Shown here piece after piece: positions 30,720 to 38,040 of a stretch of DNA of 64,000 nucleotides. Within the stretch, counting starts at the first letter, position 1; every line of letters starts with the position of its first letter. Location of the stretch: contig JAPWHR010000008.1 in assembly GCA_027214345.1 (NCBI GenBank), forward strand, positions 62,001-126,000, read 5' to 3'. This DNA is from Comamonadaceae bacterium G21597-S1. GTDB taxonomy: Bacteria; Pseudomonadota; Gammaproteobacteria; Burkholderiales; Burkholderiaceae_C. The position numbers were made by a program, and so were the translations under genes. The notes under the pieces are model-generated. The model saw only the letters and a list, made by a program, of their open reading frames with translations, was not told the DNA's origin and searched no databases.

Positions 30720-31703
30720 GTGCGACGCTTTCTGCTGATACTCGTGTTGCTAGCGTCCGGCCTGGCCGGCGCGGCCTTCTGGTGGCTGGAGCAACCGTTG
30801 ACGATGGCCGGCGACTCCGTCGACGTGACGATCGACCCGCGCACCAGCGCGCGCGGCGTGGCCGATGTCGTGGCCCGCTCGGGCATCGACGTGTCGCCGC
30901 TGCTGTTGCACCTGTGGTTCCGGATGTCGGGCGATGCGCGCCAGATCCGGGCCGGAAGTTACGAAATCGAGCGCGGCACCACGGCGCGCAGCCTGCTGCG
31001 CAAGCTGGTGCGCGGCGAGGAGTCGCTGCGCTCGCTGACGCTGGTCGAGGGCTGGACGTTCCGGCAGTTGCGCGCGGCGCTGGCCAAGGCGCCAGACCTG
31101 CGCCAGGACACCGCCGAGCTCAGCGACGCCGACATCATGGAACGACTCGGGCGCATGGGCCAGCATCCGGAAGGGCGTTTCTTCCCGGACACCTACAGCT
31201 ACGCCAAGGGATCGAGCGACCTGAAGTTGCTGGCCTTGGCCCTGCGCACCATGGACCGCCATCTGCAGGCCGCCTGGGAGAACCGCGCGCCCGACAGCCC
31301 GCTGCGAACACCGCAGGAGGCCTTGATCCTGGCCAGCATCATCGAGAAGGAAACCGGTATCCATGCCGACCGGGCCCTGATTGCCGGCGTTTTCAACAAC
31401 CGCCTGCGTCTGGGCATGATGCTGCAGACGGACCCGACGGTGATCTACGGCATGGGCGCCTTGTTCGACGGCAATCTGCGCAAGAAGGATCTGCAGACCG
31501 ACACGCCATGGAACACCTATACCCGCGCCGGCCTGCCGCCGACGCCGATCGCGATGCCGGGACGCGAATCCCTGCTCGCGGCCGTAGCGCCGGCCTCGAC
31601 CAAGGCCTTGTATTTCGTAGCCCGCGGCGACGGCAGCAGCGCTTTCAGCAACAGCCTGGACGAACACAATCGCGCGGTCAATCAGTACCAGCGCAAGCGA
31701 TGA
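30720..31703 (+). CDS. mltG: Endolytic murein transglycosylase MltG
   Basis: Inner-membrane lytic transglycosylase that ends nascent glycan strands, 327 residues from a GTG. One N-terminal transmembrane helix (residues 4-21) precedes the YceG domain. Typical blocks are AGSYEIERGTTARSLLRKLVRGE, EGRFFPDTYSYAKG, the catalytic Glu in LASIIEKETG and QTDPTVIYGMG, and NTYTRAGLPPTPIAMPG. It leads the conserved mltG-tmk-holB-pilZ-tatD run. Confidence 0.93.
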   Translation: MRRFLLILVLLASGLAGAAFWWLEQPLTMAGDSVDVTIDPRTSARGVADVVARSGIDVSPLLLHLWFRMSGDARQIRAGSYEIERGTTARSLLRKLVRGEESLRSLTLVEGWTFRQLRAALAKAPDLRQDTAELSDADIMERLGRMGQHPEGRFFPDTYSYAKGSSDLKLLALALRTMDRHLQAAWENRAPDSPLRTPQEALILASIIEKETGIHADRALIAGVFNNRLRLGMMLQTDPTVIYGMGALFDGNLRKKDLQTDTPWNTYTRAGLPPTPIAMPGRESLLAAVAPASTKALYFVARGDGSSAFSNSLDEHNRAVNQYQRKR

Positions 31704-31707
31704 GCCC

Positions 31708-32361
31708 ATGAGCACACAGGAACAGGGCGTCTTCATCAGCTTCGAGGGGATCGACGGGGCCGGGAAGTCCAGCCACATCGACGCACTGGCCGAACAGTTC
31801 CGCCATGACGGGCGGCGGGTCACCGTGACGCGCGAGCCCGGCGGCACGCCGCTGGCGGAGCAACTGCGCGAACTGGTGCTGCGCCAACCCATGGACAGCC
31901 TGACCGAGGCGATGCTGGTATTCGCCGCGCGGCGAGATCACGTGGTTCGGGTCATCGTGCCGGGCCTGCGACGGGGCGACGTCGTGATCAGCGACCGCTT
32001 CGCCGACTCGAGTTTCGCCTACCAGGGCGGCGGCCAGGGTTTGTCCGCCGCGGTGCTGGAGCAACTCGAGTGTTGGGTACAACACGACGCCGCGGCCGAC
32101 GACGGCGAACTGCTGCAGCCGGACATGACCCTGTGGTTCGACCTGCCGCCATCCCAGGCGGCGCAACGGCTGGCGCAGGCACGCTCCCCGGACCGCTTCG
32201 AGGCTCGCGGCGAAGATTTTTTCGGCCGCGTGCGCGATGCATACGCTGCGCGCGCGCGCGCCGCCCCGGCGCGGTTCGTGCGCATCGACGCAGCGGCTGC
32301 GCGCGAAGACGTCTGGCAGGCCGTTTCCACGGCCGTGCGTGCGCGGGGATGGATGGCATGA
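31708..32361 (+). CDS. tmk: Thymidylate kinase
   Basis: dTMP to dTDP phosphorylation, 217 residues. P-loop FEGIDGAGKSSHI (residues 11-23), the DR(E/S) region TREPGGTPLAEQLRELVL and the SDRFADSSFAYQGGGQG segment are all present. It begins 4 bp after mltG. Its stop codon is the first three bases of a 60-bp tandem repeat. Confidence 0.95.
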   Translation: MSTQEQGVFISFEGIDGAGKSSHIDALAEQFRHDGRRVTVTREPGGTPLAEQLRELVLRQPMDSLTEAMLVFAARRDHVVRVIVPGLRRGDVVISDRFADSSFAYQGGGQGLSAAVLEQLECWVQHDAAADDGELLQPDMTLWFDLPPSQAAQRLAQARSPDRFEARGEDFFGRVRDAYAARARAAPARFVRIDAAAAREDVWQAVSTAVRARGWMA

Positions 32362-32470
32362 GCCGCCGGGCCGTTCCCAAGGCGAATGCCGCAGTGCGTA
32401 GCACGAAGGCTTGTCCGCTGAGCCGCCGGGCCGTTCCCGAGGCGAATGCCGCAGTGCGCAGCATCAAGGC
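32359..32470 (+). repeat. Two tandem copies of a 60-bp unit between tmk and holB
   Basis: Copy 1 spans 32359-32418 and copy 2 spans 32419-32470, truncated to 52 bases. Over the shared 52 bases only four differ. Each begins TGAGCCGCCGGGCCGTTCCC; copy 1 begins on the tmk stop codon and copy 2 ends 6 bp before the holB start. It inserts about 110 bp into a gene pair that is usually nearly touching. Confidence 0.85.
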
Positions 32471-32476
32471 GGGCCG

Positions 32477-33478
32477 GTGAGCCAGCCGTTGTCCGCCCCC
32501 TGGTTGACCCGCCAGCTGCGCCAGTTGCTGGCCCAGCGGGGCCATGCCTGGCTGCTGCAAGGGCCCTCCGGGCTGGGCCAATACACGCTGGCGCTGGACC
32601 TGGCGCGCGCGTGGTTGTGCGATAAGCCCACGCCCGCCGGTGCCTGCGGCCAGTGCGAGAGTTGCCACGCGATCGATGTGCGAACCCATGCCGATCTGTG
32701 CGTGTTGATGCCCGAGACCGTGATGCAGCAACGGCAATGGCCCCTGGGCGAAAAGGCCCAGGCCGAACTGGACGACAAGAAACGCAAACCCAGCCGCGAG
32801 ATACGGGTCGACGCCATGCGCGACGCGATCGAGTTTTCGCAACGCACCAGTGCCTCGGGTCGTGGCAAGGTGGTGCTGGTGTATCCCGCCGAACGCATGA
32901 ATGCGGTGACCGCAAACGCCTTGCTCAAGACCCTGGAGGAACCGGCCGGCAACGTGAAGTTCGTTCTGGCCAGTGAGGCGGCGCAGCAATTGCTGCCGAC
33001 CATTCGCAGCCGCTGCCTGATGCACGCCATGGCCTGGCCCCAGGAGCAGGAACTGGCGCCGTGGCTGGCGGAGCAGGGCATGGATGCGGACGCTGCCGCC
33101 GTCTGGCTGCGCGCAGCCGGTGGCCGCCCCGAGGATGCGCTGGCGCTCGGTGCCAGTGGCATGGACGCCAGCCGATGGTCGGCGCTGCCAAAGGCGGTAC
33201 AGCGCGGTGACACTGCCGTGATGCAGGGGTGGTCGCCCGCCGAGATCGTGCTGACCTTGCACAAGATCTGCCACGACATGCAGTTGCATCACTGCGGTGC
33301 AGCGCCCCGCTTCTTCCGGGCTCAGGACCTTCCTGCGCCGGCATCGTTTGCAGCCCTGAGCCAATGGGGCAAGGCGTTGGCGCGGGCCACACGCACCGTC
33401 GAGCATCCGTTCAATCCTGGGCTGATGCAGGAGGCGTTGCTGAGCCAGGCGAAAAACGCCCTAAACTCCCGGCATTGA
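32477..33478 (+). CDS. holB: DNA polymerase III subunit delta'
   Basis: Clamp-loader subunit, 333 residues from a GTG (VSQPLSAPWLTRQL), chosen because homologues begin there; an in-frame ATG 66 bp upstream would read through the tandem repeat. The P-loop position reads GPSGLGQYT, with Gln for the catalytic Lys, as expected for delta' which does not hydrolyse ATP. The zinc Cys cluster is CDKP...CGQCESCH. LLKTLEEPAGNVKFVL is the conserved sensor region. Confidence 0.92.
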   Translation: MSQPLSAPWLTRQLRQLLAQRGHAWLLQGPSGLGQYTLALDLARAWLCDKPTPAGACGQCESCHAIDVRTHADLCVLMPETVMQQRQWPLGEKAQAELDDKKRKPSREIRVDAMRDAIEFSQRTSASGRGKVVLVYPAERMNAVTANALLKTLEEPAGNVKFVLASEAAQQLLPTIRSRCLMHAMAWPQEQELAPWLAEQGMDADAAAVWLRAAGGRPEDALALGASGMDASRWSALPKAVQRGDTAVMQGWSPAEIVLTLHKICHDMQLHHCGAAPRFFRAQDLPAPASFAALSQWGKALARATRTVEHPFNPGLMQEALLSQAKNALNSRH

Positions 33479-33488
33479 CCCTTTGTCC

Positions 33489-33848
33489 ATGAGCACCTCG
33501 TCCACTTCTCCCCGTCCCAGCGTCATCCAACTGGCCATCAAGGAAAAAGCGGCGCTTTACGCGGCCTATATCCCCTTGTTCGCCGAAGGTGGAATATTCA
33601 TTCCGACGGCTCGGGAATACAAACTGGGCGACGATATCTACGTGTTGTTGTCCCTGCCGGATGACCCGCAGCGGTATCCGGTGGCGGGCAAGGTGGCCTG
33701 GGTCACACCCGCCAAGGCCGCCGGCAGTCGTACCCAAGGCGTGGGCATCCAGTTTCCCAAGGACGAAAAGTCCAGGCTCCTCAAGATCAAGATCGAGGAG
33801 ATACTGGGTGCGGCGCTCGGCTCCGACCGGCCGACCCAGACCATTTGA
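33489..33848 (+). CDS. PilZ domain protein (type IV pilus PilZ-like)
   Basis: A 119-residue protein in the tmk-holB-pilZ-tatD order typical of the type IV pilus gene pilZ. It has AAYIPLFAEGGIFIPTAREYKLGDDIYVLLSLPDDPQRYPVAGKVAWVTPA and GVGIQF. The c-di-GMP-binding RxxxR of classical PilZ domains is absent, as in PilZ itself, which binds PilB and FimX instead. ATG chosen over a TTG 6 bp upstream. Confidence 0.9.
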   Translation: MSTSSTSPRPSVIQLAIKEKAALYAAYIPLFAEGGIFIPTAREYKLGDDIYVLLSLPDDPQRYPVAGKVAWVTPAKAAGSRTQGVGIQFPKDEKSRLLKIKIEEILGAALGSDRPTQTI

Positions 33849-33927
33849 CGAGGGCCGGCCTGTCGGTCGGTCGGTCGTTCCCGCCCTTGTCGGCGGCACC
33901 TTGCCATAACCGATTCGACCCCATCGC

Positions 33928-34722
33928 ATGTTTACTGACTCCCACTGCCACCTGACGTTTCCCGAATTGGCGCACGACCTGACGCGCATCCGCCAGGCCA
34001 TGGCCGATGCTGGCGTGCAAAGAGCCTTGTGCATCTGCACGACGCTGGAGGAGTTCGCGCAGGTGCATGCGCTGGCGACCGACCACGACAACTTCTGGGC
34101 TACCGTGGGAGTCCATCCGGACAACGAGGGCGTCACCGAGCCGAGCCTGGATGACCTGCTGACGCGAGGGCGGCTCGACCGCGTGGTCGGGATCGGAGAG
34201 ACCGGGCTCGACTATTACCGGCTCCATGGTCGTTCGGTGGCCGACATGCAGTGGCAGCGGGATCGTTATCAGGTCCATATCCAGGCCGCAAGGGCGCTGG
34301 ACCTTCCGCTGGTGATCCACACGCGCAGCGCATCGCAGGACACGTTGTCGATCCTGCGCGAGCAGGGGCAGGGCGGTCCCGGGCCCGACGCGCGCGGAGT
34401 CTTCCACTGCTTCACCGAGACCATGGACGTCGCGCGTGCGGCGCTGGACCTCGGCTTCTACATTTCGTTCTCCGGCATCGTGACCTTCAAGAATGCACAG
34501 GACCTGCGCGATGTCGCGGCGTTCGTGCCGATGGACCGCCTGCTGATCGAGACCGACAGCCCGTACCTGGCGCCCGTGCCGTACCGCGGCAAGACAAATG
34601 ATCCATCGCTGGTGCGCTACGTCGCGGAGCAGATTGCGCAGGTGCGCAACTGCTCCGTGGCCGAAGTCGGGCGGTCTACCAATGCCAATTTCGAACGCCT
34701 GTTCTCCGGAGTTCTGGCATGA
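33928..34722 (+). CDS. TatD family metal-dependent hydrolase
   Basis: TIM-barrel DNase-like hydrolase, 264 residues. FTDSHCHLTF gives the first metal histidines, VGIGETGLDYY the Glu, PLVIHTRSAS and FHCFTETM the later histidines, and LLIETDSPYLAPVPYRGKTNDP the terminal Asp. Related TatD proteins act as 3' exonucleases in repair. Its stop overlaps the ankyrin gene as ATGA. Confidence 0.92.
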   Translation: MFTDSHCHLTFPELAHDLTRIRQAMADAGVQRALCICTTLEEFAQVHALATDHDNFWATVGVHPDNEGVTEPSLDDLLTRGRLDRVVGIGETGLDYYRLHGRSVADMQWQRDRYQVHIQAARALDLPLVIHTRSASQDTLSILREQGQGGPGPDARGVFHCFTETMDVARAALDLGFYISFSGIVTFKNAQDLRDVAAFVPMDRLLIETDSPYLAPVPYRGKTNDPSLVRYVAEQIAQVRNCSVAEVGRSTNANFERLFSGVLA

Positions 34723-35420
34723 ACAGCATTCAATTTGATCGAAATACCTCATCCAAATTCTATCGAATCGACATGAAGTATATTGTTTATATTATTGTTT
34801 TAATTGGATTTTCTGTAGTCAAAGCGGGCTCCTACGAAGACTTCTTCGTGGCCGTACGCAACGATGACGGCAATGCCATTCGCACATTGATCCGCCAGGG
34901 CTTCGACGCCAACGTGCGTGATCCCAAGGGTGAACATGCCCTGCATCTGGCGGCCCGTGACAACGCCGCGAAAGCCGTGGCGGCCCTGCTGCAGTGGGAC
35001 AAGCTCGATGTGGAGCCGCGCAACAAGGTCGACGAAAGTCCGCTGATGCTGGCCTGCCTGGCGGGACAGCTGGAGATGGCGCAACAACTGGTCGAACGCG
35101 GTGCGGACGTGAACAAGCCGGGCTGGGCGCCGCTGCATTACGCGGCCACGCGGGGCCATCTTGCGGTGATGGTTTTCCTGCTCGACAAGAACGCGTACAT
35201 CGACGCCGCGTCGCCCAACGGCACGACGCCGCTGATGATGGCGGCGCATTACGGAACACCGTCGGCGGTCAAGTTGTTGCTGGAAAGCGGCGCCGATCCC
35301 TTGTTGAAGAACCAGCAGGATCTGACGGCGATCGAGTTTGCCCAACGTGCCAACCGGGCCGATTCGGCCGAGATCATTGCCGCATTTGTTCGCGCCAGGC
35401 AGCCCAGGGGCAAATGGTGA
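34719..35420 (+). CDS. Exported ankyrin-repeat protein
   Basis: A 233-residue protein with a hydrophobic segment (KYIVYIIVLIGFSVVKA) and about five ankyrin repeats from residue 40 on, for example GEHALHLAARDNAAKAVAALL and GWAPLHYAATRGHLAVMVFLL. A second ATG at 34773 would put that segment at the N-terminus as a normal signal peptide, so it may be the true start; the first ATG overlaps the tatD stop and would be coupled. The first 110 bp are strikingly AT-rich compared with the rest of the gene. Partner unknown. Confidence 0.8.
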   Translation: MNSIQFDRNTSSKFYRIDMKYIVYIIVLIGFSVVKAGSYEDFFVAVRNDDGNAIRTLIRQGFDANVRDPKGEHALHLAARDNAAKAVAALLQWDKLDVEPRNKVDESPLMLACLAGQLEMAQQLVERGADVNKPGWAPLHYAATRGHLAVMVFLLDKNAYIDAASPNGTTPLMMAAHYGTPSAVKLLLESGADPLLKNQQDLTAIEFAQRANRADSAEIIAAFVRARQPRGKW

Positions 35421-35433
35421 CGGTTGATTTATC

Positions 35434-35450
35434 GTTGATACGATGTATAT
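35434..35450 (+). repeat. Left 17-bp direct repeat (attL core)
   Basis: GTTGATACGATGTATAT, identical to 36952-36968. XerC-like arm (35433-35443) and TGTATA spacer (35444-35449) match the right end, but the following 11 bases (TGATTGCAAGA) match the right-end XerD arm at only 5 positions. Confidence 0.85.
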
Positions 35451-35468
35451 GATTGCAAGACGTTGATT

Positions 35469-35753
35469 TCATTGGAATTTCTTTCCATTGAAGGGTAAAA
35501 AAAGAGGAGGGCGGGAGACAGGAACAGCCGGTTTATCAGGGCGCGCAACGGCATCCAAGGCACGCGGCCCCCTCGCCCGCGGCGCAGCGTCAGCAGCACG
35601 CGAACGCCGGGTAGGGCACGACTGTCCACGCCTACGATGTGGCTTGGGTTGGTCCTTCGGGTACCCCTCAGGACGTTTCGCTTCGCTTCCATGGGGCTGC
35701 GCCCCATACCCCCGCAGCCAGGCGCGGTAGATGCGGTCGGTGAACTCGCTCAT
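35469..35753 (-). CDS. Small element protein, unknown
   Basis: A 94-residue ORF, not recognised. The N-terminus MSEFTDRIYRAWLRGYG looks like a helix; the rest is Arg/Pro-rich and of low complexity, and an alternative frame is open across the same DNA, so coding is uncertain. Its ATG overlaps the stop of the upstream 65-residue ORF by 4 bp (ATGA), which supports translation of at least the N-terminal part. A 7-bp hairpin (35691-35707) lies within it. Confidence 0.4.
   Translation of the reverse strand: MSEFTDRIYRAWLRGYGAQPHGSEAKRPEGYPKDQPKPHRRRGQSCPTRRSRAADAAPRARGPRALDAVARPDKPAVPVSRPPLFLPFNGKKFQ
35691..35707. other. Perfect hairpin inside the element
   Basis: ATGGGGC and GCCCCAT form a 7-bp stem with loop TGC. 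In a circular single-stranded or rolling-circle element such a hairpin could be a replication or packaging structure; this is inference. Confidence 0.35.
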
Positions 35754-35947
35754 GATGGAGCCCCCTCGCCAAGGCTCAAGGACTCTTCCAGGTTGCGGGC
35801 GCTGGTGTCGATGCGCTCGACCAGGCGGGCCACGGCATACAGCCAGGTCGGCTGCTCGGGCATCTCGCCCAGGGTCCGCACCCAGCTATCGGCCTCGGCC
35901 AGGTCGGCATTGAGCTGATCGACCGCCGCACGGATGCGCGGCGTCAT
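35750..35947 (-). CDS. Small helical element protein, unknown
   Basis: A 65-residue acidic, helix-rich protein (RIRAAVDQLNADLAEADSWV, LYAVARLVERIDTSARNLEES). Not recognised. The ATG has a G-rich ribosome site and lies 18 bp after the ribbon-helix-helix gene; its stop overlaps the next ORF as ATGA. The arrangement suggests one transcript. Confidence 0.5.
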   Translation of the reverse strand: MTPRIRAAVDQLNADLAEADSWVRTLGEMPEQPTWLYAVARLVERIDTSARNLEESLSLGEGAPS

Positions 35948-36939
35948 GGCTGGCCCCCGTTGCCCTCAGGTTTGCGGGTTCTCGCGGTACCACTTGGCCA
36001 GGCGCTGGCGGTCGGCCTTTGTCGCCTTGGGTCCGAGTACGAGATGGGGCGGGGGAACGGGCTTGGCCGTAAGAAGCGGCTTGGCAACACGTTCGCGCAG
36101 CTCGGAGAGTTTGGCGACGGCTTCGGGCTTGGGTGGCGGCACTGGCGGCTGTGGTGTAGCTGCGACAGCTTGGGGGGCAATGGCCGGCCCTTGGGCGGGT
36201 TCAGGCCCTCGCAGATAGGCGTCAAGGGCGACGCAGACAAGGGCATTGAGGCTGATCCCGATGCGCTCACAACGGGCGCGGGCATCGGTTTCAAGGGCTT
36301 GAGGGAGTCGGAGATTGAAGGCCATGACACCATATTAGCATCACTATGGCCCCATACTGGCCCCATTCTCCCCAGGATCTCCCCGTGATTACCATCGGGG
36401 GCAGCTGGCAGCTCGGTTACACCACTGACAGAGCTTTGTGCGACCGGACCATGCGGTAAGCCTACCAGCGGCATGCCGGGCAGTGCAAGAGGTTTCGCGC
36501 CTGGCGCCTCCGGCGCCCATTCCCCGCAAGCGGGGCCCCTTGCGCCGGACGCGCCCAGCGCCGCCATTCGCTGATCCGCCTGTTGCTGGTACAGGACCCG
36601 GAAGCTCCGGGCCTGGCGCACCAGCAAGGACCACCAGCCGCCGTCGCACGGCTCGATCGGTCGGCCTTCGGGCGTCCAGAGCTTGCCCGAGTGCATCGAC
36701 CAGCCTTCGAAGCCAGGCATGGGAAGCTCGAACCCGCGCAGCACCCGCAACAGCTTGAAGGCTGCATAAGGAACGGTCGTGTGACCAGACAACCAGTTAC
36801 GCACGGTGCGCGGCGTGACCTGAAGGAGTTTCCCCAGGCCGTCGGCATCCAGGCCTGTCTGCGCAGCCAGCACCTTGAACCGGGTGCACCGATTGGCGCG
36901 GCTTTGGCGAACTTGGCAGCCTGGCGCAGACCGTTTCAT
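35944..36939 (-). CDS. XafT-like (VC1465-family) Xer recombination activation factor, with atypical long C-terminus
   Basis: Residues about 20-130 resemble the VC1465/XafT family: a helix-turn-helix (FKVLAAQTGLDADGLGKLLQVTPRTVRNWLSGHTTVPYAAFKLLRVL), then GWSMHSGKLWTPEGRPIEP and GGWWSLLVRQARSFRVLYQQQ. XafT of TLC phage activates XerC/XerD recombination independently of FtsK. The frame runs on to 331 residues; the last 130 are Ser/Pro-rich and overlap the ribbon-helix-helix gene in another frame, so the original stop may have been lost by frameshift. The ATG is only 12 bp from the right repeat, so dif abuts or forms its promoter. I recognise the family by pattern, not alignment. Confidence 0.55.
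   Translation of the reverse strand: MKRSAPGCQVRQSRANRCTRFKVLAAQTGLDADGLGKLLQVTPRTVRNWLSGHTTVPYAAFKLLRVLRGFELPMPGFEGWSMHSGKLWTPEGRPIEPCDGGWWSLLVRQARSFRVLYQQQADQRMAALGASGARGPACGEWAPEAPGAKPLALPGMPLVGLPHGPVAQSSVSGVTELPAAPDGNHGEILGRMGPVWGHSDANMVSWPSISDSLKPLKPMPAPVVSASGSASMPLSASPLTPICEGLNPPKGRPLPPKLSQLHHSRQCRHPSPKPSPNSPSCANVLPSRFLRPSPFPRPISYSDPRRQRPTASAWPSGTARTRKPEGNGGQP
35966..36325 (-). CDS. Ribbon-helix-helix (CopG/Arc-like) DNA-binding protein of the element
   Basis: A 119-residue protein. Residues 1-40 form a ribbon-helix-helix motif: the strand MAFNLRLP, then ETDARARCERIGISLNALVCVALDAYL. The middle is Pro/Ala-rich and the C-terminus (ATKADRQRLAKWYRENPQT) is a basic helix. It probably represses the element's own genes or controls copy number. 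The region just upstream (36326-36350) is locally AT-rich and may hold its operator. The reading frame of the XafT-like gene continues through it in another frame. Confidence 0.65.
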   Translation of the reverse strand: MAFNLRLPQALETDARARCERIGISLNALVCVALDAYLRGPEPAQGPAIAPQAVAATPQPPVPPPKPEAVAKLSELRERVAKPLLTAKPVPPPHLVLGPKATKADRQRLAKWYRENPQT

Positions 36940-36950
36940 GGTCTGACTGT

Positions 36951-36978
36951 AGTTGATACGATGTATATTATGTTAACC
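36951..36978 (+). promoter_or_regulatory. dif: dif site (XerC/XerD recombination site)
   Basis: XerC-like arm AGTTGATACGA (36951-36961), central TGTATA (36962-36967), XerD arm TTATGTTAACC (36968-36978). Positions 36961-36976, ATGTATATTATGTTAA, are identical to 16 contiguous bases of E. coli dif. The XerC arm is divergent (4 of 11 against E. coli), plausibly element-derived. It sits 37 bp from the stop of the cyclase gene. Confidence 0.75.
36952..36968 (+). repeat. Right 17-bp direct repeat (attR core, within dif)
   Basis: GTTGATACGATGTATAT, identical to 35434-35450, ending at the first base of the XerD arm. Confidence 0.85.
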
Positions 36979-37014
36979 ATCGGATCAACATAGTGCAGCG
37001 CAAGGCAACCGGTA

Positions 37015-37929
37015 TCAGGAAATCGAGAACTTGACCGTCGGCACGGTCAGGTCGGCAAACGAGGCACCCAGCGCTATTTCTCCGGTACCGTGCAGCACGC
37101 ACTCTTCGCGCCGCAGCAACAGATCCGATCCGCCGCCAAAGAACCGGACCCAGCTGCCGTAGGTGCTGACGTCGACCAGCAGGATGCTGCCGTTGCGCCA
37201 GTCGATGCGGGCATGTGCCCGGGACACCCGGGGATCGTTGACGGTGAACTCGGCCTGGGAAATACGGCCGATATGGATGGGCAACTGCGACGAGCGGAAC
37301 TTCTTGTGCTGGTCCAGCCAGGTCAGTTCGATCTCCCCGCCGAGCACGACCTTGTCCAACTGGTCCTGCTGGGAATCGATGCTGGCTTGCATGGTCATCA
37401 GGTCGCTGCTGAGGTTTTCATGCCATTCCACCTGGAACGCCTGGCAGGCTTCCGCCCTGCCCCGGATGGTGATCGGTCCCAGCGGACGAAACCGCACCCC
37501 ATCGGCCTCGATCGAGTCTTCCAAGGATTGCTGGTTGACCCAGATCTGGTGCGGGCCGGAGAGGTCGCTGAGCCGCGAGGCGACATTGACCGCATCACCA
37601 TAACAATCCTCGTCGATGAACTCCACCTCGCCGCGCGCCACCCCGATGCGGATCGGCAGTCGGGTACCGGCATTCGATTGCGCCAGACGTTTTTGATGAT
37701 CGCGCTGCATTTCGACCACGGCGTCGATCGCATCGGGCGCATGGGGGAAGACGGCCAGCACACCGTCTCCCAGGGTCTTGATGACCCGGCCCTGGTGGGC
37801 CACACAGATGCCGGAGATCCATTGCGTGAGTTGCGTGACCACCCGTGACCCGCGCGCACTCCCAATGGTCTCGTAGACCCCGGTGCTGCCCGTCAGGTCT
37901 GCAAACACAACGGTTGTCTGAACACTCAT
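37015..37929 (-). CDS. Class III adenylate cyclase fused to an FHA domain
   Basis: A 304-residue soluble protein. Residues 1-170 are a class III cyclase: metal Asp11 in FADLTGST, Lys51 and Asp55 in VIKTLGDGVLAVF (Lys favours ATP), and YGDAVNVASRL with the transition-state Asn and Arg, so it looks catalytically complete. Residues 205-300 are an FHA phosphothreonine-binding domain (IHIGRISQAEFTVNDPRVSRAHARIDW). Cyclase activity may thus be controlled by a phosphorylated partner. It is divergent from the PHB depolymerase. Confidence 0.88.
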   Translation of the reverse strand: MSVQTTVVFADLTGSTGVYETIGSARGSRVVTQLTQWISGICVAHQGRVIKTLGDGVLAVFPHAPDAIDAVVEMQRDHQKRLAQSNAGTRLPIRIGVARGEVEFIDEDCYGDAVNVASRLSDLSGPHQIWVNQQSLEDSIEADGVRFRPLGPITIRGRAEACQAFQVEWHENLSSDLMTMQASIDSQQDQLDKVVLGGEIELTWLDQHKKFRSSQLPIHIGRISQAEFTVNDPRVSRAHARIDWRNGSILLVDVSTYGSWVRFFGGGSDLLLRREECVLHGTGEIALGASFADLTVPTVKFSIS

Positions 37930-38040
37930 GCGCTGGAATTGGCGTAGTCCACGAGTGGCGAGTTTAGATCATCGCCTTGCCTGTCCCGCTTTGCAGGGTG
38001 CACGCTTTTGGGCGGTGACTCCACAAAGCGGTGCCCAGTG

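Larger units (their letters stand above)
35434..36968. mobile_element. Small Xer-exploiting integrative element (IMEX-like, TLC-satellite-like) in dif
   Basis: A 1.5 kb insertion bounded by a 17-bp direct repeat, GTTGATACGATGTATAT, at 35434-35450 and 36952-36968. Four genes inside all read leftward: an XafT-like protein, a ribbon-helix-helix protein and two small ORFs. The right repeat is part of a dif site; the left lacks a good XerD arm. This matches elements such as TLC phage of Vibrio that integrate by host XerC/XerD with their own activator. No replication initiator, coat gene or transposase is visible, so it is minimal or decayed. Confidence 0.7.

Noticed and set aside
32411-32476. Earlier ATG start for holB at 32411
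   Set aside because: It would translate the 60-bp repeat; the family N-terminus begins at the GTG at 32477.
33862-33877. GTCG tetranucleotide run (four units) between pilZ and tatD
   Set aside because: Short and in a small gap; nothing suggests function.
36952-36968. The direct repeats as an IS target-site duplication
   Set aside because: 17 bp is long for an IS duplication, no transposase or terminal inverted repeats are present, and the right copy is a dif.
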